Shown one piece after another: positions 12,536 to 25,854 of a DNA stretch of 64,000 nt; position 1 is the stretch's first letter, and every line of letters starts with the position of its first letter. Under the pieces are notes generated by a model, which was given only the letters and a program-made list of their open reading frames with translations, was not told where the DNA came from and did no database searches. The position numbers and the translations under genes were made by a program. Origin of the DNA: Daphnia pulex (Eukaryota; Arthropoda; Branchiopoda; Diplostraca; Daphniidae); NCBI RefSeq assembly GCF_021134715.1, contig NC_060019.1:2170001-2234000 (forward strand), read 5' to 3'.

Positions 12536-12612
12536 TTGGCCCAGCCGAAACATGAAAAAGACACACTTGATCGCCAAGTATCAGCCCAACAGCAACTCTC
12601 CTCATCCTCAAC

Positions 12613-15600
12613 ATGTACAAGTCAATGGTAAATATTCCAATTTAATATTCTCTTCTTACCAAAGATTAAAAAATGTGCAATCGCATTTTATTATTCCAGC
12701 CCCTTTGTTGGGTTTTGGCGACTTTGGCCGCTTGTGTCTTCGCCATGGAGGCCCAGGATCTGGAAGCTGCTGAGCAATTCTACCACATCCATGGTGTCTA
12801 TTACCCAGCCTGGTCCGTCGCTGTTCCAGCTGCTGTTCCACCTGCTTATGCTGTGGGTGGTCAATTGGCCTCTTTTTCGCCCGATCCCGATCCCGAGGCC
12901 ACCACCAATAAAGCCGCTGCTCCCGATTCGTCTGGTAGCGACAAGAAAGACCAGCCTCAGCACGACACCACCAGCAAGAAGGACGTCCGTTTGCCGCGGA
13001 CCGTCCGGCCTATTCACTATGATGTCCGACTCTTCCCCGTCTTGGAGAAAGGCAACTTTTCCATTCTGGGTCAAGTGTCTATCGACCTGCAATGCCAAAT
13101 GGAAACGGACCGCATAGTCCTCCACAGCGCTGACATTGTCGTCGATCCGCAATCCGTCAAGGTATTTACGGCCCAGTATATATCCAGCAGGGGATGCTGA
13201 AGGTTAATTGGAGCATTTTGTTTTCTTTCCCAGGTGATTGAACAGGGAAAACCAGCTGGAAAAACCCTGACGGTTGCTAGCGACGGGATCCATTATGATA
13301 CGGATATGGAGTTTCTCATCATTCGTCTCAAAGATAAGGACAAGCTGGCCAAAGGCGCCAACTACACGTTGTCGATGAATTTCGTTGGCAACCTGACCGA
13401 TCAGCTGCGGGGCTTGTACCGTTCCACTTATAAGGAGGATGGAGTTGAAAAGTAAAAACACACAAACTAAGTTACCTGATTAATTGTCTGCAGCCTCTCT
13501 CACCCGATCCAATCAAATTCCCACTTGATCAAATTTCCTTGATGAGCGAATTTCCTCGAAAGCGTCGATATAAATTACTCTTCGACATCAGGTCCATGGC
13601 CGTGTCTCAAATGGAGCCGACGGATGCCCGCCGAGCTTTCCCGTGCTTCGACGAACCCAACATGAAGGCAACTTTCACCGTCACTTTGGGTCGTCATCGC
13701 CATATGACTGCTCTTTCCAACATGCCGCTGATCAAGACAACACAAATGCAAGTCGCGCATCATCTCATAAAATATCTAGACATTATTATCTTATTATTTA
13801 ACAATTTCATGTTCAATTGGCATCCGTATTGGTGATTGCATCTCAGTTTAACGGCAGTTTCACATGCATTCACGGCTTTCACGCCTTAAAATGATTCTTA
13901 ATATCCTTTTTAAATATTTGGCTTGACAGGGAAGGCATGGAAGAATTTTATTGGGACCATTTCGCTCCTTCGGTCCCCATGTCGACTTACCTGGTCGCCT
14001 TCATTGTGGCCAATTTTACGCAAGTCGAGGCCGACGTCGGCAACGCAACGTGGAAGTTCAACATTTACGCACGCCCTTCGGCTCGCAACCAAACCCAGTG
14101 AGTTTTCTTTCCTCCTTATGTTCACTAATCAAATTTTCTCTCCCAATTTTGAAATAATAATCTCATTTGTGTGATCTCTCAAAGATACGCGAGCGAAATT
14201 GGGCCGAAAATTCAAACTTTCTTTGAAGACTATTTCCAGATTCCGTTTCCGTTGCCCAAGCAGGATATGATTGCCATTCCCGACTTTGCTTCAGGTCTTT
14301 TTTTAATTTCATTCAATTTTGTTTCGACTCTGCTTTGGGTTTTATTAACTGAGATTCGCTTGCATTTCTCTGAGTTCAGGTGCCATGGAAAATTGGGGAT
14401 TGATTACTTACAGGTTTTTAAATTAAGACAATTCTTTGGCATTTTGAAAACATAATAATGTTCATTTCTTTTTTTTTTGGTTATTCAGAGAAACTGCGCT
14501 GCTGTACGATGAAAAGAAATCGTCGGTTACCAACAAAGAAAGAGTGTGCGAGGTAATCGCCCACGAATTGGCTCATCAGTGGTTCGGAAATCTCGTCACA
14601 ATGGACTGGTAAGGATTGGATAGTTGCCATTTGAATTATTTCTCGAATACAATCACCACTGTGTTTTCTTTTTTTACTTAATCATTTAAAAGGTGGACGG
14701 ACTTGTGGTTGAACGAGGGTTTTGCAAGCTACGCAGGTTTTATTTTAATTTGCTATTCATTTGCTAAATATCTTGGTTCAATAAGTATTGAATGTTTTTA
14801 TTTATTGATGCAGAGTACCTCGGCGCCCAACATGTCGAACCAGGGCTGAAATGGCTGCAGCAGTTCGTGACTAGCGAACTGCAGAACGTGATGAGCTTGG
14901 ACGCCCTTGAATCAAGTCACCCCATCAGCGTCGTCGTTCACCATCCGAATGAAATCCACGAAATTTTCGACCGCATTTCTTATGGAAAAGGTGCCACCAT
15001 CATCCGGATGTTGGCCGCTTTCCTCGGTGAAAAAACCTTCAGACAAGGACTTTCAAACTATTTAAAATCACGGTAAGTGGCCTAATGGCGTAATAATACT
15101 CTGCTCGCTGTTTAAGACCTTCTTGAGCTGATTCCGTTTGTCGCCAACAGCCAATACGGTAACGCCGTTCAAGATGATCTTTGGGACGCGCTAACTAAAC
15201 AAGCGAAAGTCGACAAGGTCCCACTGCCCACCGACGTGAAACAAATCATGGACACCTGGACTTTAAAAATGGGTAATTTGGCGTACTGAAGCTCTCGAAT
15301 GTGCCTCAATCTAATTTTCTTGTTTAAATGGTGTTGTTGCAGGTTTCCCGGTCGTCACGGTGACTCGAGAATACAAAAACAATTCCGTTTTCCTCAGCCA
15401 GGTAACACAAATGGCATATCCTTATTACTCGACAGGCAATAAAATGTGTATATCAAATGGAGAATAGGAACGCTTCTTGATGCAACGTTCCAACGCCAGC
15501 AGCCAGGACAAAACGGTTTACCTTTGGTGGGTACCACTAACCTACACGACAGACTTCGAGACGGTAGGATCCACCTGGTTAGCTGACGGACAGACTAGCA

Positions 15601-17019
15601 AGAAACACGAACTGAGCATTCCAGCCGATAAAAATCAATGGGTCATTTTCAACGTTGACCAGACGGGTAAGTTTCTGTGTTTAACATGATTCGGCCAGTT
15701 TCACTATTAACGCGCATTATAATTTCAGGTTATTATCGCATCAACTATGATTCGAAAAATTGGCAGATGATTGGCCAGCAGCTGATGACCAACCACTTGG
15801 CCATTTCCGCCATCAACCGAGCTCAAATTATGGACGATTCACTTAATTTGGCCGAAGCCGGCCTGCTGGATTACGAAACTGCGCTGAACCTGACGCGTTA
15901 CCTGGAACACGAAGCCGATTACGTTCCGTGGGATGCCGCCCTAGCGGGCATGAATTACATTTCCTCAATGATGTCTCGCACTTCCGGATACGGGTTGCTG
16001 AAGAAACATTTCCGCACAATCATCATGCCGCTGTACAACCTGGTGGGGTTCGACCAAAAGGTCGGCGAGGATCTTCTATTGACCAAATTGCGTACCAAGG
16101 CCGTTTCGTGGGCTTGTTCCATAGGCAACAAGGACTGCATCAGCCGAGCTGTCAATTCCTACGCTCAGTGGATGGCCGATCCTGAGAATATTGAGTAAAT
16201 CAGAATTTTATTAGTAATCTAGTCTTAATTTACTTACAGCTTTTTGTTTCCTTTTTTTGAAGTATTATTTCACCTAACCTGAAAGGCACTGTAGCGTGCA
16301 CAGCCATCGCGGAAGGCGACGAAGTTGAATGGGAATTCGCTTTGAACCGCTACATGGCCAGCAACGTGGCCAGCGAACGAGACGTTCTTCTTACTTCCTT
16401 GTCGTGTTCAGAAAAGCCCTGGATTTTAGCCAAGTAAAATCAGCTTTAAAATAGAATTTTTAATTTGATTTGATTTTTCAATTCTTTGATGACAAATTCT
16501 TGTTTTGGTATAGGATGTTGGAGATGAGTCTCAACCCGACCTCAGGAATCCGAAAACAAGACGCTGGTCGCGTCATCAGCCAAGTTGCTTCCAATTCACT
16601 GGGTCGCTACATGACTTTCAACTTCATTCGTGAAAAGTGGACGGAATTGCGTAAAGTGTAAGTGCTTGATTACTACTGCCTGTATCCTTCATCCTAAATA
16701 ATTTGTTTGATTGATACCCTCTCTGATGTAGGGTTCCGACCAATTTCTTTTCTTACATTATCAAAGCAGTGGCGAAGTCGTTCAACACCGAACTTGAACT
16801 GAAAGAAGTAAATCAAGTTGCAAAAATGACTGACTGATCAATGCTAAATTTCCTGTTTCATGTACGCAATAGTTTATTCAGTTCCGGGAGGACAGGAGTG
16901 AAGAGCTTAGTGGTGCGGAACGAGCTACTGAACAGGCGATCGACCGGGCCAAGAACAATCTCAACTGGATGAGACAAAATTACCAGAAGGTGGTGGACTG
17001 GCTTCAACGCGTCTACTAG
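12613..17019 (+). CDS. M1 family aminopeptidase N, 18 exons
   Basis: Exons: 12613-12627, 12700-13161, 13234-13451, 13592-13747, 13930-14097, 14185-14294, 14380-14413, 14489-14608, 14693-14736, 14814-15072, 15151-15272, 15343-15401, 15468-15666, 15729-16194, 16263-16433, 16514-16657, 16732-16807, 16873-17019. They sum to 2970 nt (989 residues) with every phase joining. The protein removes N-terminal residues from peptides; arthropod paralogs act at the gut surface or are secreted. Seen: a signal peptide across exons 1-2 ([15 protein letters not shown]), a Ser/Asp/Lys-rich linker, the N-domain with [16 protein letters not shown], the substrate motif GAMEN, the zinc site HELAH with the downstream Glu in LWLNEGFAS, the catalytic Tyr region RISYGKGA, and an ERAP1-type helical C-terminal domain. 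No transmembrane segment or GPI signal is evident at the C-terminus. The intron after 13747 has a GC donor. No damage is seen. Confidence 0.93.
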
Positions 17020-17885
17020 AGTCGGCAACAGCACACAAATCCTGATATTTATCTGCAGTAGAAATCTCCTCACTCTTTGCTTTTCTTCTTTTGGTTCCCC
17101 GCTACATTTCACACCCCAACTAATGATGACAAACCACATTACTGGATGATTTTCAGAGATGATTCCTTTTGGAAACTCTTAAGGAAATCAGGAATTCCCT
17201 TTGGTTAATTACACTTCGTCAATTAAACATCAATGAGCTCTACATAAATTTTTGATTATTGATTGATAAAAAAAGGTCACGATCAAAGCCGGGGAGAAAT
17301 TGAAATTAGGCTCGAGTGCCAAAATATGTATGAATCGATGAACGGCAGTTCTAAACAGTTTTCGTGTTATCAAAGAAGAAAAGAATTAACTTAAGATAGG
17401 ATTAATTTTGGGTTAATATTTGGAGGATGTGGCAACTACAGGACATTCCAGCCAACAACATGAAATAATAACTAAACATGTCCTTAGTTAATGCGGATGA
17501 CACCCCTGTTATGGTAAAGGTTTAGGCGAGGACTTAGATTATTCTATCTCGACTACCGCGGTAGACAAACGGCATAATTAGTAATTATTTAAGGTTTTGA
17601 AAAAAAAAATCCGTACCTTGGCTTAGAGGAGCGTGTGTGCGGTTACCTAATACAACTCGGATGCTCAATCAAGCGCGGGAAATTTTAAAAATAAAAAGGT
17701 TTTTAAAATGGAGGATAATTGCAATTTGCTTTTATTTCACATCATAATTCTTCGTTGTGTACACAGACATGAAAGCAAGATGCTGTGTGTAATTTCACGA
17801 ACCGATGTTGTTGGAAGAACGAGAAATAGTGGCGAATAACGACGACAATTAATCGACGAGTTCCGAAGCTATTCGTGAGTGGCTT
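17020..17885. other. 3' UTR of the aminopeptidase and intergenic DNA
   Basis: No coding frame is recognised. The aminopeptidase 3' UTR and, at the right, the 3' end of the minus-strand GTPase fragment lie here. Confidence 0.5.
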
Positions 17886-19090
17886 TTAAACCGTACGCTT
17901 ATCGCGGATCAATTGGGCCGTGATCTCGGCCATTTGGCGGAGTTTTTGTAGTGTGGCGATTCTCTGCTGATATCCTAGGCGATTTTCTTGTTTCTCGGTG
18001 GCTATCATCAAGTCGATATAGTCGGGCGCGGAGAAAGGGTGAGGCCGGAGAGCGATTTCGTCCAGCCGCTGGATGCACGGATAAGTGGATTGCATCAACT
18101 CCATCAGCTGTGACTCGTATTTGTCAATTTCTTTCTGAATGTTTTTCAGCAGCTGTTCATTGGTTATCGCCTCATTCTTGGCCCCTTGATACTGTTGCCG
18201 GATGGCGTCAGATGAACGCTTGACTTTCTCCTTCACCATTTCGTACCTGTACTTTTGATTGAAGTGTTCATTCCAAGGGCACTTGCAGATTCTGCAGCTA
18301 CCGTTCGAATCCATAACGGAGCAAAGATGTTTATCTTCGTCATGAGCCCGTCCACAAGGGAAATGACAAGTTGTTCGACACTTTTGGCAGTTGGTGGTGA
18401 ATTGGCCTGTCCCGCTAATGTCCGTCTCCTCTGGAACCAGAAATTCGACATCAAACTCAAAATTCTTGTTTGCGTCTATCTGTTCGTGATTATCTGTCAG
18501 AATCTTCTTGATTTGCTCGAACTCGTCGATACGGGCCAGTTTAATTTGTGTACGAAGTTGAAGACCTTCGACAAGAGCTTCAAGCCGCTTTCGTTCCTCG
18601 AAAACTTCCCGGGTCAGCGTCAAAGATTTGGCTTCCATGCGACTCAAATCGTCAAAGAATTTGTCAAAACCCTCGACTGCCATGTCGAAGTAGGTCCGGT
18701 TGAATTCGTTCGTCTGGCGGTCGCCCTTGTTTCGAAGTAAAGAAAATGGAATTATTAAATTTGTGGTGAAGAGGAAGACCGGTGGATGGATCCATGGCGA
18801 CGGGATGCCGGCCTCTTTGACTGCACCAAGGACCGGCGGCAAAGCGCCGTCAGCAAATGTCACCATCAGCCGAATATTGTCCTTAATATCTTGTCCGAAA
18901 ATAGACAAGATGGAGTCGAAAATGTACTGCTGAGTGGCCGTCAATCTGGAGAAGACGACTGGACGACGAAACAGACGGCCTCCAGTTGCTGAATTCCATG
19001 ACGGCATTGGAAATAATCCTGAATTTGCTGCATAATCTTCTTGTCTTTCTCCAGCCCACGAGTGTCACCAAATCCTGGAGTATCGACCAC
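17886..19090 (-). pseudogene. P-loop GTPase-like half of an SNTX/GTPase family gene (broken)
   Basis: The reading frame encodes a TRAFAC-type GTPase region. A G3-like DTPGFGDTRG segment lies near 19070, followed by a helix with TATQQYIFDSILSIFG, a beta strand with VTFADG, coiled-coil segments, and a Cys-rich insert (CQKC...CHFPC...C.ICKCPW, about 18280-18390) seen in large animal GTPases of unknown function that carry an SNTX N-terminal domain. The P-loop part was not found. Together with the 20330-21393 half this looks like one old gene that is now broken, with at least two breaks and a repeat-rich segment between the halves. The family name comes from stonefish toxins, but arthropod members are not known to be toxins. 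It is listed only as a fossil. Confidence 0.6.
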
Positions 19091-19109
19091 ACAGCCGCGT
19101 TAAACTGCT

Positions 19110-20329
19110 TATTTTAACGATTTCCAGTACCTACACACCCCTAACAGTTTCAGTACCCTTCAAAAGGGTCGAATATGCTACTGAAACGCAATTCAGTATT
19201 TTACTGTACTTGCTTAACTACAAATTCTCTACTAACAATTCATGTTGGGAATTTATTGCATCCCAACAGTGATCGACATTATTGCTACTGTTAATTCTGT
19301 GTAATTTGTAGGGACCTCAACAGAGGGCCCCAATTTTACCCTCTCTTCCCATTCAATCTATTGTTCCCTACCCTACTCAACCCTAAACCAACTATTGAAA
19401 TACAAAAATGCTGTATTATACGGCAGTGTGAAATATATGGACTAACTAGCAACAACAAAGGTGTCATCTCTTATCTCAATCTTGGAAGTTGAACGGTCGA
19501 CACCGCCAACAAGAGTTCCATTTCCAACAATTCATTTGCCTACTTTTTATGTTATTCCTAGTGAAACTGTTAGTAGGCATAGTTGTGTTCAGTAGGTTGG
19601 TCCAGCAGTTTATAAAGATTTAGTTAGTAGTCTGAAAAATTCAGTATGTTCGGGTAGGGTTAGTAGTTTGATTTTGAAAAGTAATCAATAATAAAAGCAA
19701 TGTAGGTTATAGCTAGTAGTTTACAAAAATTTAGTACTTTTGTTATAAGTAGTATGAACAATTCAGTACCTTTGATCACTAGTTCAAAAAGTTCAGTAGG
19801 AAGGGTTAGCAGTTTGACGGAAAAAAGTAATCAGTTGTACGTTAGTCACATACAAAACTGTAAGTATGTTTCACATCGTCATTGCGGTTTAGTAGGTTAC
19901 AACTTACAAGAAATAAGTAGTATTCGTTAGGATAGTAACTTTTGTATATATCAATGTGGCGTGCCTGTAAGGCACTAGACTGCCACACAAAAGGTCCGGG
20001 TTCAATTCCCGAATAAATCAAGTCTTCTTTCCAAGTTAAATAAAATCGAAATGGTTGGTAAGTAGGATTTATAATTGGTTAGTAGCTTGGTGCCGAATAA
20101 TATTAGTAGAAATCTCCTACAACCAATGCCGTAAATGAAGTGGCCAAAACTTTTTAAGTAAGGGGTGGGTAGTAAAAGCAGGAAAGAATTTAAAGTGGTT
20201 TAGTTTATTCTTAGTAAGCTGAACACCGGATAGGGGTTTCTAATAAAATTAGTAAGGCGAGTAAGAAAAGGTAGAAGAATTGAGAAGTAGTTTCAATCAA
20301 TTGGTTAGTAGGCTGTCACCGAGTAGCAG
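19110..20329. repeat. AGTA-rich degenerate repeat block
   Basis: About 1.2 kb with many scattered copies of TTAGTAG, TTCAGTA and GTAGTTT-like words, none in a regular period. It separates the two halves of the SNTX/GTPase fossil. It contains a tRNA-like segment (about 19953-20020, plus) with B box GGTTCAATTCC. This may be a decayed transposon or SINE-bearing insertion; terminal repeats were not identified. Confidence 0.5.
19953..20020 (+). repeat. tRNA-like sequence inside the AGTA-rich block
   Basis: A TGGCGTGCCTGTAAGGC head resembles the A-box region of a Leu/Ser-type tRNA and is followed by GGTTCAATTCC (B box). The acceptor arms do not pair. Probably a SINE head or tRNA pseudogene. Confidence 0.4.
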
Positions 20330-21393
20330 TTACATGAAAGTAGGATACCGCCACTGTGTGTCGCAACGAATTCGTTGCAAATGGTTCCATATAATTTGAC
20401 AGCGAAGCACTATTTTCAACGACACATCTCGAAGATTTCGCGGGATCTTAGTTTTACCTTCTATATTAGGCATCAATTCTTGGAGTGGGTACAATAATAC
20501 TTTCAGCGGAATTGCCATGTTGGCTGGATGGTTCAGTACCGACCTGCAGGCTTCGTACTGTTCTGCGACGGGCTTAGAAGTCCAGCTATTATTCCCGTCC
20601 CTTTTAACTTGATTGAAATCGCTGTAGAGAATGCACTGCAAGTCTAGCGGGACGAAACATTGTCCGCCGTCCTCTTTGTCACATTCTTGATCCTGATCCG
20701 GTTCTAAATGGTTTCTATCGTCCATGAGCCGATCTGCGAATATGCGGGCGTAGTTCCGCATTCTTTCAATGGCTTTGTCATCGTCATCATTTGTCGTGTT
20801 TGACTTTTGCTGTTGATGGGGAAAAATGCAAAAGGCTTCCAGGCCATAAGTGACGGCCACGACGACGTGAGTGGCTCCGCTCTTTATTAATTTTTCTGGA
20901 CGGCAAATGATTTCCAGTTGTGAAATTGAATCGAGCGCCGAGACTTTCTTGCTGGAGCAACAACAATGTACCGCCACTTCGTTTTGACGAACAAACGTTT
21001 CCGCCTTCCAGTCCGCCCAGTCGGCCGCGTACTGCCAAGCTCTTCCGGATGGTGGACGCAACATGCCGGTCATCAGACTCATCGCCGTGTGATTATCCAT
21101 TCCTAAATAAGATAGCCAAGGCCCATCACATTCTGTTACATCGTCTTTATTATCACTGGTTTCCTCAGTCGCCATCGAATGAACCTTGACAGTTCCTTTT
21201 TTTTTCGTTTTTACGACGACCAAACTGACCACATCGTCTGGATCCCACAAGCGCATATCTGAATAACATTTCAAAGTACATTAATTACAAATTCTATGTG
21301 TTTATACAGTTATTGTAGCTTACTTGGCACGATTGTATCTTCGGCGTAATTGTAAAGTGTTCCGATGGTGAATTGGCGGCCTAAAGTCATCAT
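20330..21393 (-). pseudogene. SNTX-type N-terminal domain half of the same gene (broken)
   Basis: Two exons (21324-21393 and 20330-21258) read as the N-terminal domain of the stonustoxin-like (SNTX) family. The first exon begins MMTLGRQFTIGTLYNYAEDT, followed in the next exon by MRLWDPDD, which matches the family opening (LGRPF-LG-LYD...LWD). Later SGATHVVVAVTYG and IPLKVLLYPLQEL also match. In animals this domain is fused to large GTPases and other modules of unknown role; its fold is related to MACPF pore-forming proteins. The frame ends where the AGTA-rich block begins. Treated as a fossil together with the GTPase half to the left. Confidence 0.6.
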
Positions 21394-21911
21394 CTTGACA
21401 CAATCTGGATCGGGTATTTCGAACGGTGTAGTTATACTTGCATATTTAACGTCTTAGCCGACGAGTGTTATTAAAATCTGCAAACTAAACCACAAATTTT
21501 TTGAGTCTGTTGTTAAAACAAACAAATGCAATCGCTACGACTCCAAAATGCCCAATTTTCCTTGGATCTGATCGTGACGAATTCCGTGTCCGATTGCGTA
21601 GTGTTGACTGACTGACTTCATTTCACAATCGATGTCCTTGTCCTACGGTGACGCCACCTATTTAGTCCAGACTATTTCAACATATGCCTCGTGATCGGTT
21701 CATAAAAACATAAAAATAGCGTTATCTTTATCTAGAAAAAAACCTGAATGCTTTTGCCGACTAGTGAATAGAATGCACACACTATTTAAATTTGAGTTAC
21801 AAAGTCTATGTAGATGGGCAGGGTTTTGTACACCTGAAAAACAAACTCTGCTGTTATCTTTTAATGGCCTGACCTTCTGTCCGCAATGATACCAACGTGA
21901 AGGGATGTTAT

Positions 21912-22055
21912 CGGGGGTTGGCAACTCACAACTTGGGTGTACGAAGATTCGGGATTCTAGAGAAATTCCGGAAGATTCTATGAGAGGAGAGATAGGGAGA
22001 TTCTGGCCAGGGCGGACCAGGGTGTACGAAGATTCTGGGGAGTTGCCAACCCCCG
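21912..22055. mobile_element. hAT-like MITE, 144 bp
   Basis: Perfect 16-bp terminal inverted repeats CGGGGGTTGGCAACTC (21912-21927 and 22040-22055) are flanked by a perfect 8-bp direct repeat GATGTTAT (21904-21911 and 22056-22063). The 8-bp duplication is typical of hAT elements. Inside, GGTGTACGAAGATTC occurs twice in the same orientation next to each end. There is no coding capacity. Confidence 0.85.
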
Positions 22056-22438
22056 GATGTTATATTATCACTTGCATGCGGAACATCTACTTATAAAACT
22101 ATCGGGCAGACCGTGCACCTGCGAGTTTCCTTAGCCATATAATTATCCGTGGCAGCACAATCAACTTTGCCGCTTAAAAACTTTGCCAGCTTAAATTGTG
22201 GATTGAACTGATTGATAAGTAACGTTTTTGATCAGTGCCCTTGTTCAGTTTCTTCTGGATTCCGCCTGTATGAATTCCTAGCGTCAACATATAATTCAAG
22301 ACAACTTATGTTTTTACTCCATTGACTTAACGAATTAAACAATTCCTAAAGGCATAAGTTAAAAAAAAAAGATGAGTTCTAGTGCCTAGTCATGTGCAGT
22401 TCCATTTTGGATAGTTAGCCCTTTATCTGCCGTAGGGA

Positions 22439-22499
22439 CTTTTTCTCTTTTTCTTTCTATTCTTCTCTTCCTTTACCTACGAAAGAAAAAGAGAAAAAG
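22439..22499. repeat. Strong hairpin with 19-bp arms
   Basis: CTTTTTCTCTTTTTCTTTC is followed after about 25 nt by its exact complement GAAAGAAAAAGAGAAAAAG. The purine/pyrimidine asymmetry would also permit triplex structure. Function unknown. Confidence 0.7.
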
Positions 22500-25400
22500 G
22501 CGCAAAATACTGGGGGTACGGTAGGCATCGTAGTATCCCTTCCGTCAAATTTAACTTAAAACATAGAGAGCCATTTGCCTGTTCAAGAAACTTTCACGGA
22601 TGACTGTATGTAAAGGTTTTGAGGTGATAAAAAAACTGTTACTCAGTATTTTTGTTGAAGAAATTGTTTCTAGTTTTGAGAAAGTCGTATTTAAGGAGGT
22701 ATAAAAGAAGTGTATTCCTGGAGTCCATAATTTTGGACATTCCTTTCATTGGAAACAGGCTGGATTACGTAAGGCAAGATGAATTTTGGTTTCGGCTGAG
22801 AATATCCTAATATATACATATAATATAACTTACAAAGTTATATTACACCGCATTTCACCATTTCTTCCCAAACGGACTCAACTCTCAACAGTAAAGTGGA
22901 AACAAGAAAGTCCATAGATAAACGGACATACAATATTTACGCTTATGAACAAACCCGAAACTTATTACTTGTCTCTTCCCCATAAAATTTTCACATTTTT
23001 ATAGAGCTCAATGTAAAACATGTCATCATATATTTAAATTTTCATCGAAAAGTTAAATGAATAGCTGGCATCTGTTGTCCAGGTAAATGATTAGGTATAT
23101 TTCATAGTCTTATGCGACTTATTTGATCTCCAATTCAAAATGACAATTTTTGAAAATCAATTTTTTAAATCAAAATGAAATGTTGAGAAAAGGAAACTTA
23201 TCCTTTGGCTGATCCCTATATCTTTTGACCATTGTAAAGGAAAAGGAAATGTCACTACGAAAGTTGAGTTTATAAGTTACCCAGTATTTATTATTCTTTC
23301 TTTTATGGTTGTCATTGGGGTTATGGTAGTCTAAACAAAGAGCTATTTTAACGAATAAAATTTATACAGAAAAGCAGATTGAAGTAATCAGAGTTATACA
23401 ATATAAATTACTGAAATAAAAACAACGAAATATTCACAGGTGTCCTTAGAAATAAATTTTTTATTGAAAAATTGGAGCTTCAGCCTATACCGCTAGTGTT
23501 TACACAAACGTAAACAACCAGCAAAAATGGTGGACCCCAAAACAATTGACACGCGAAACCGTGAAGTGAATTGTCTCTATAGCGACGAACACAAGGGAAG
23601 AGAACGACAGAGAAAACGACAGAAGTTGTACTTTTAAATAAAAGGCAACGTCGCATAAACAAAGCTCAAGGCAAATTTAAACGCTCTTCAATTTGATTAA
23701 GCATTGTTATAACTTGGCAACTTTGCCGCTTTCCTCTTAGAGAATGAATATTGCAGTTGGTCTTGAATCTTTGGTCCAGCAAGCACGCATTTTATGTCGT
23801 TCCTAATAGAGTCCAATCTAACTTCATTCCAAGCATTTTTCAAGCGATGAAATATTTACAGAATTGACCAGTATTTTATGGGATTCCGAACAATTTTATG
23901 GAAAGGTTAAACAAATAATTAGATTGAGTTTGGGTTTATCCAAAATGAAAATGCCATGAATGAGGGAATTCCTCAATCTGTGAATTTCTATAAAGTCATT
24001 GCTCACACTTATCCAGAATTCATAAATTCTCTTCCTGCGATAAACAAATATTTTAGTTTATTAAATCTATGCTTAAACATTTTTAATGTTTCTATAATCA
24101 GATAAACATGGACAAATACAGGTTTTTTTATTTGGAACATCATATCAATGGTATTTAGTCTCCTTTCTGGAATTCTTTCAATACCGAAAACAATCTAGAT
24201 TAATAGGATGCGAATGAGTACGCAGTAGTCGGGATTTGGCTCAATGCTGTCCGTAGGTAAAGAGCGATATCACTACTACTGCCACAGCACTAAAAGTAGA
24301 TTGATTAAACGAAAAACTTGAGAAAAACTACTTTGAATTTGATGTTGAGATGAAAAATGAAAAAGTAGAGCAATTCATACACATACTAAGCATAAGCTTT
24401 AAAAATAATGCAAATATTTGGCCTACCTTGCATGGTTTTCGAACACGACCAAAGGTTCCACCAAGGCACCGGTTCAGTGACCATTCATCATCTTTCTAAA
24501 CAATGTAAAATGAGCCTGTCAAATAAAGCATTTTTTAAGTGACTGGAAAAGTTGTAAAAAAAACAAAAAAAAACAATTATCTTTCCAAACTCCTTTATTT
24601 TAAAAGCCAAATACTTTTCCACTTATTTCCCCACCGCATGGCCAACGCGCGGTGCTGATTCGTCTGTCAATGGGAAATGTCACCTGCAGGGGATCATGTA
24701 CGTTTCACTGATCACAGTAGTTATTGTTAACACGTTGAAACAGTTTTCTTCATCGGCTGATAAGAGGCGAAAATAAGTTTCACCGTGTCATAGTCTTAAA
24801 TAATAGATGAATATTGACAACAAACATTAAGAGCAGAGCATAATTCTCCACAACTCGTCACTCGTGAATCAGCAATAAAACAAGTGCCGATGTAAACAAG
24901 GCCTTGTGGACTGGGCTGGGTAGTGGATAAGTGCCAGCTCCCCCTAGGGCTGAAAACCACAAACAGTTTGTTTTATTTTGGTGGGCTTCATAGAGGATTG
25001 CAATTGTCTGGCAAATCTGTTTTCCTTTTTCAACTCTACCCTTCAGGCTTCCGCCAAAATAAAACGCCCATCGTGAAATATTTACTCTCAATTGAATAAA
25101 AAGAAAAACAAATTTCGATAAAGGATTTCGAGCAATGAAACTGACCCAGTGCCATGAACTTTTCAGTTTTCCTTCCTTTGCAGCTTCCGCATGTTCCTGA
25201 GAGCGAAGCGAATTTTCCAACGGCGTTCTCGACTATATGCGGAGTACGTCCGTCTGCGGGCCACGCTTTCTTCCCTGTAAGTTAATTTTAAAAAATGCCG
25301 TTTGTTAGTTGATGAATAGACCTACTTGACGGTGGAACACTAAGATAAAGTTTAAAAAAATTATGTTAAACAAAACTGCAGAATATACACATGGAGGTGG

Positions 25401-25854
25401 AGGAATGACACATCTTCTCATCCTAGTTCAATGGAAATGGAATGAAGACGTTTATATGTTTGAATTATTTTGTCTACATCTCCAATATCCGGAAAAGGTC
25501 AACACACGAAAAATCCTGTTAGACAAGAAAAAATATTTATGCAGAGAAGGAAAGCCTCTGTGGTTGTGTCTCTAGTCTCTGGGCTGTGCATAGCCCCTTG
25601 AAAATTCAAACGATTTCTTTTGTTTCCTTTGTCATACTGGTTGTTATTTGTTACTTTCCGTAATTTAATAAATGCGAGGTTAAAAATAAATGAGCTTCAT
25701 TTAACGGTGGATGGAAAAACCGACGCTTTCTACTGTGGAGCCCTTGTGTGTAGCAACCTATGTTTTAGAACCACTTATGAAATTAACGTTAAGCAGGCTG
25801 TCAATAGAAAAGGGAAATGTATAATTATTTAGCTTTATTGTTAGTATTTTCACA

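Noticed and set aside
12691-13152. 153-codon open frame antisense to aminopeptidase exon 2
   Set aside because: It mirrors a GC-rich real exon, has no start context, family likeness or splice sites.
24858-25220. 120-codon minus-strand frame
   Set aside because: No recognisable domain, no splice or promoter context; composition like surrounding AT-rich DNA.
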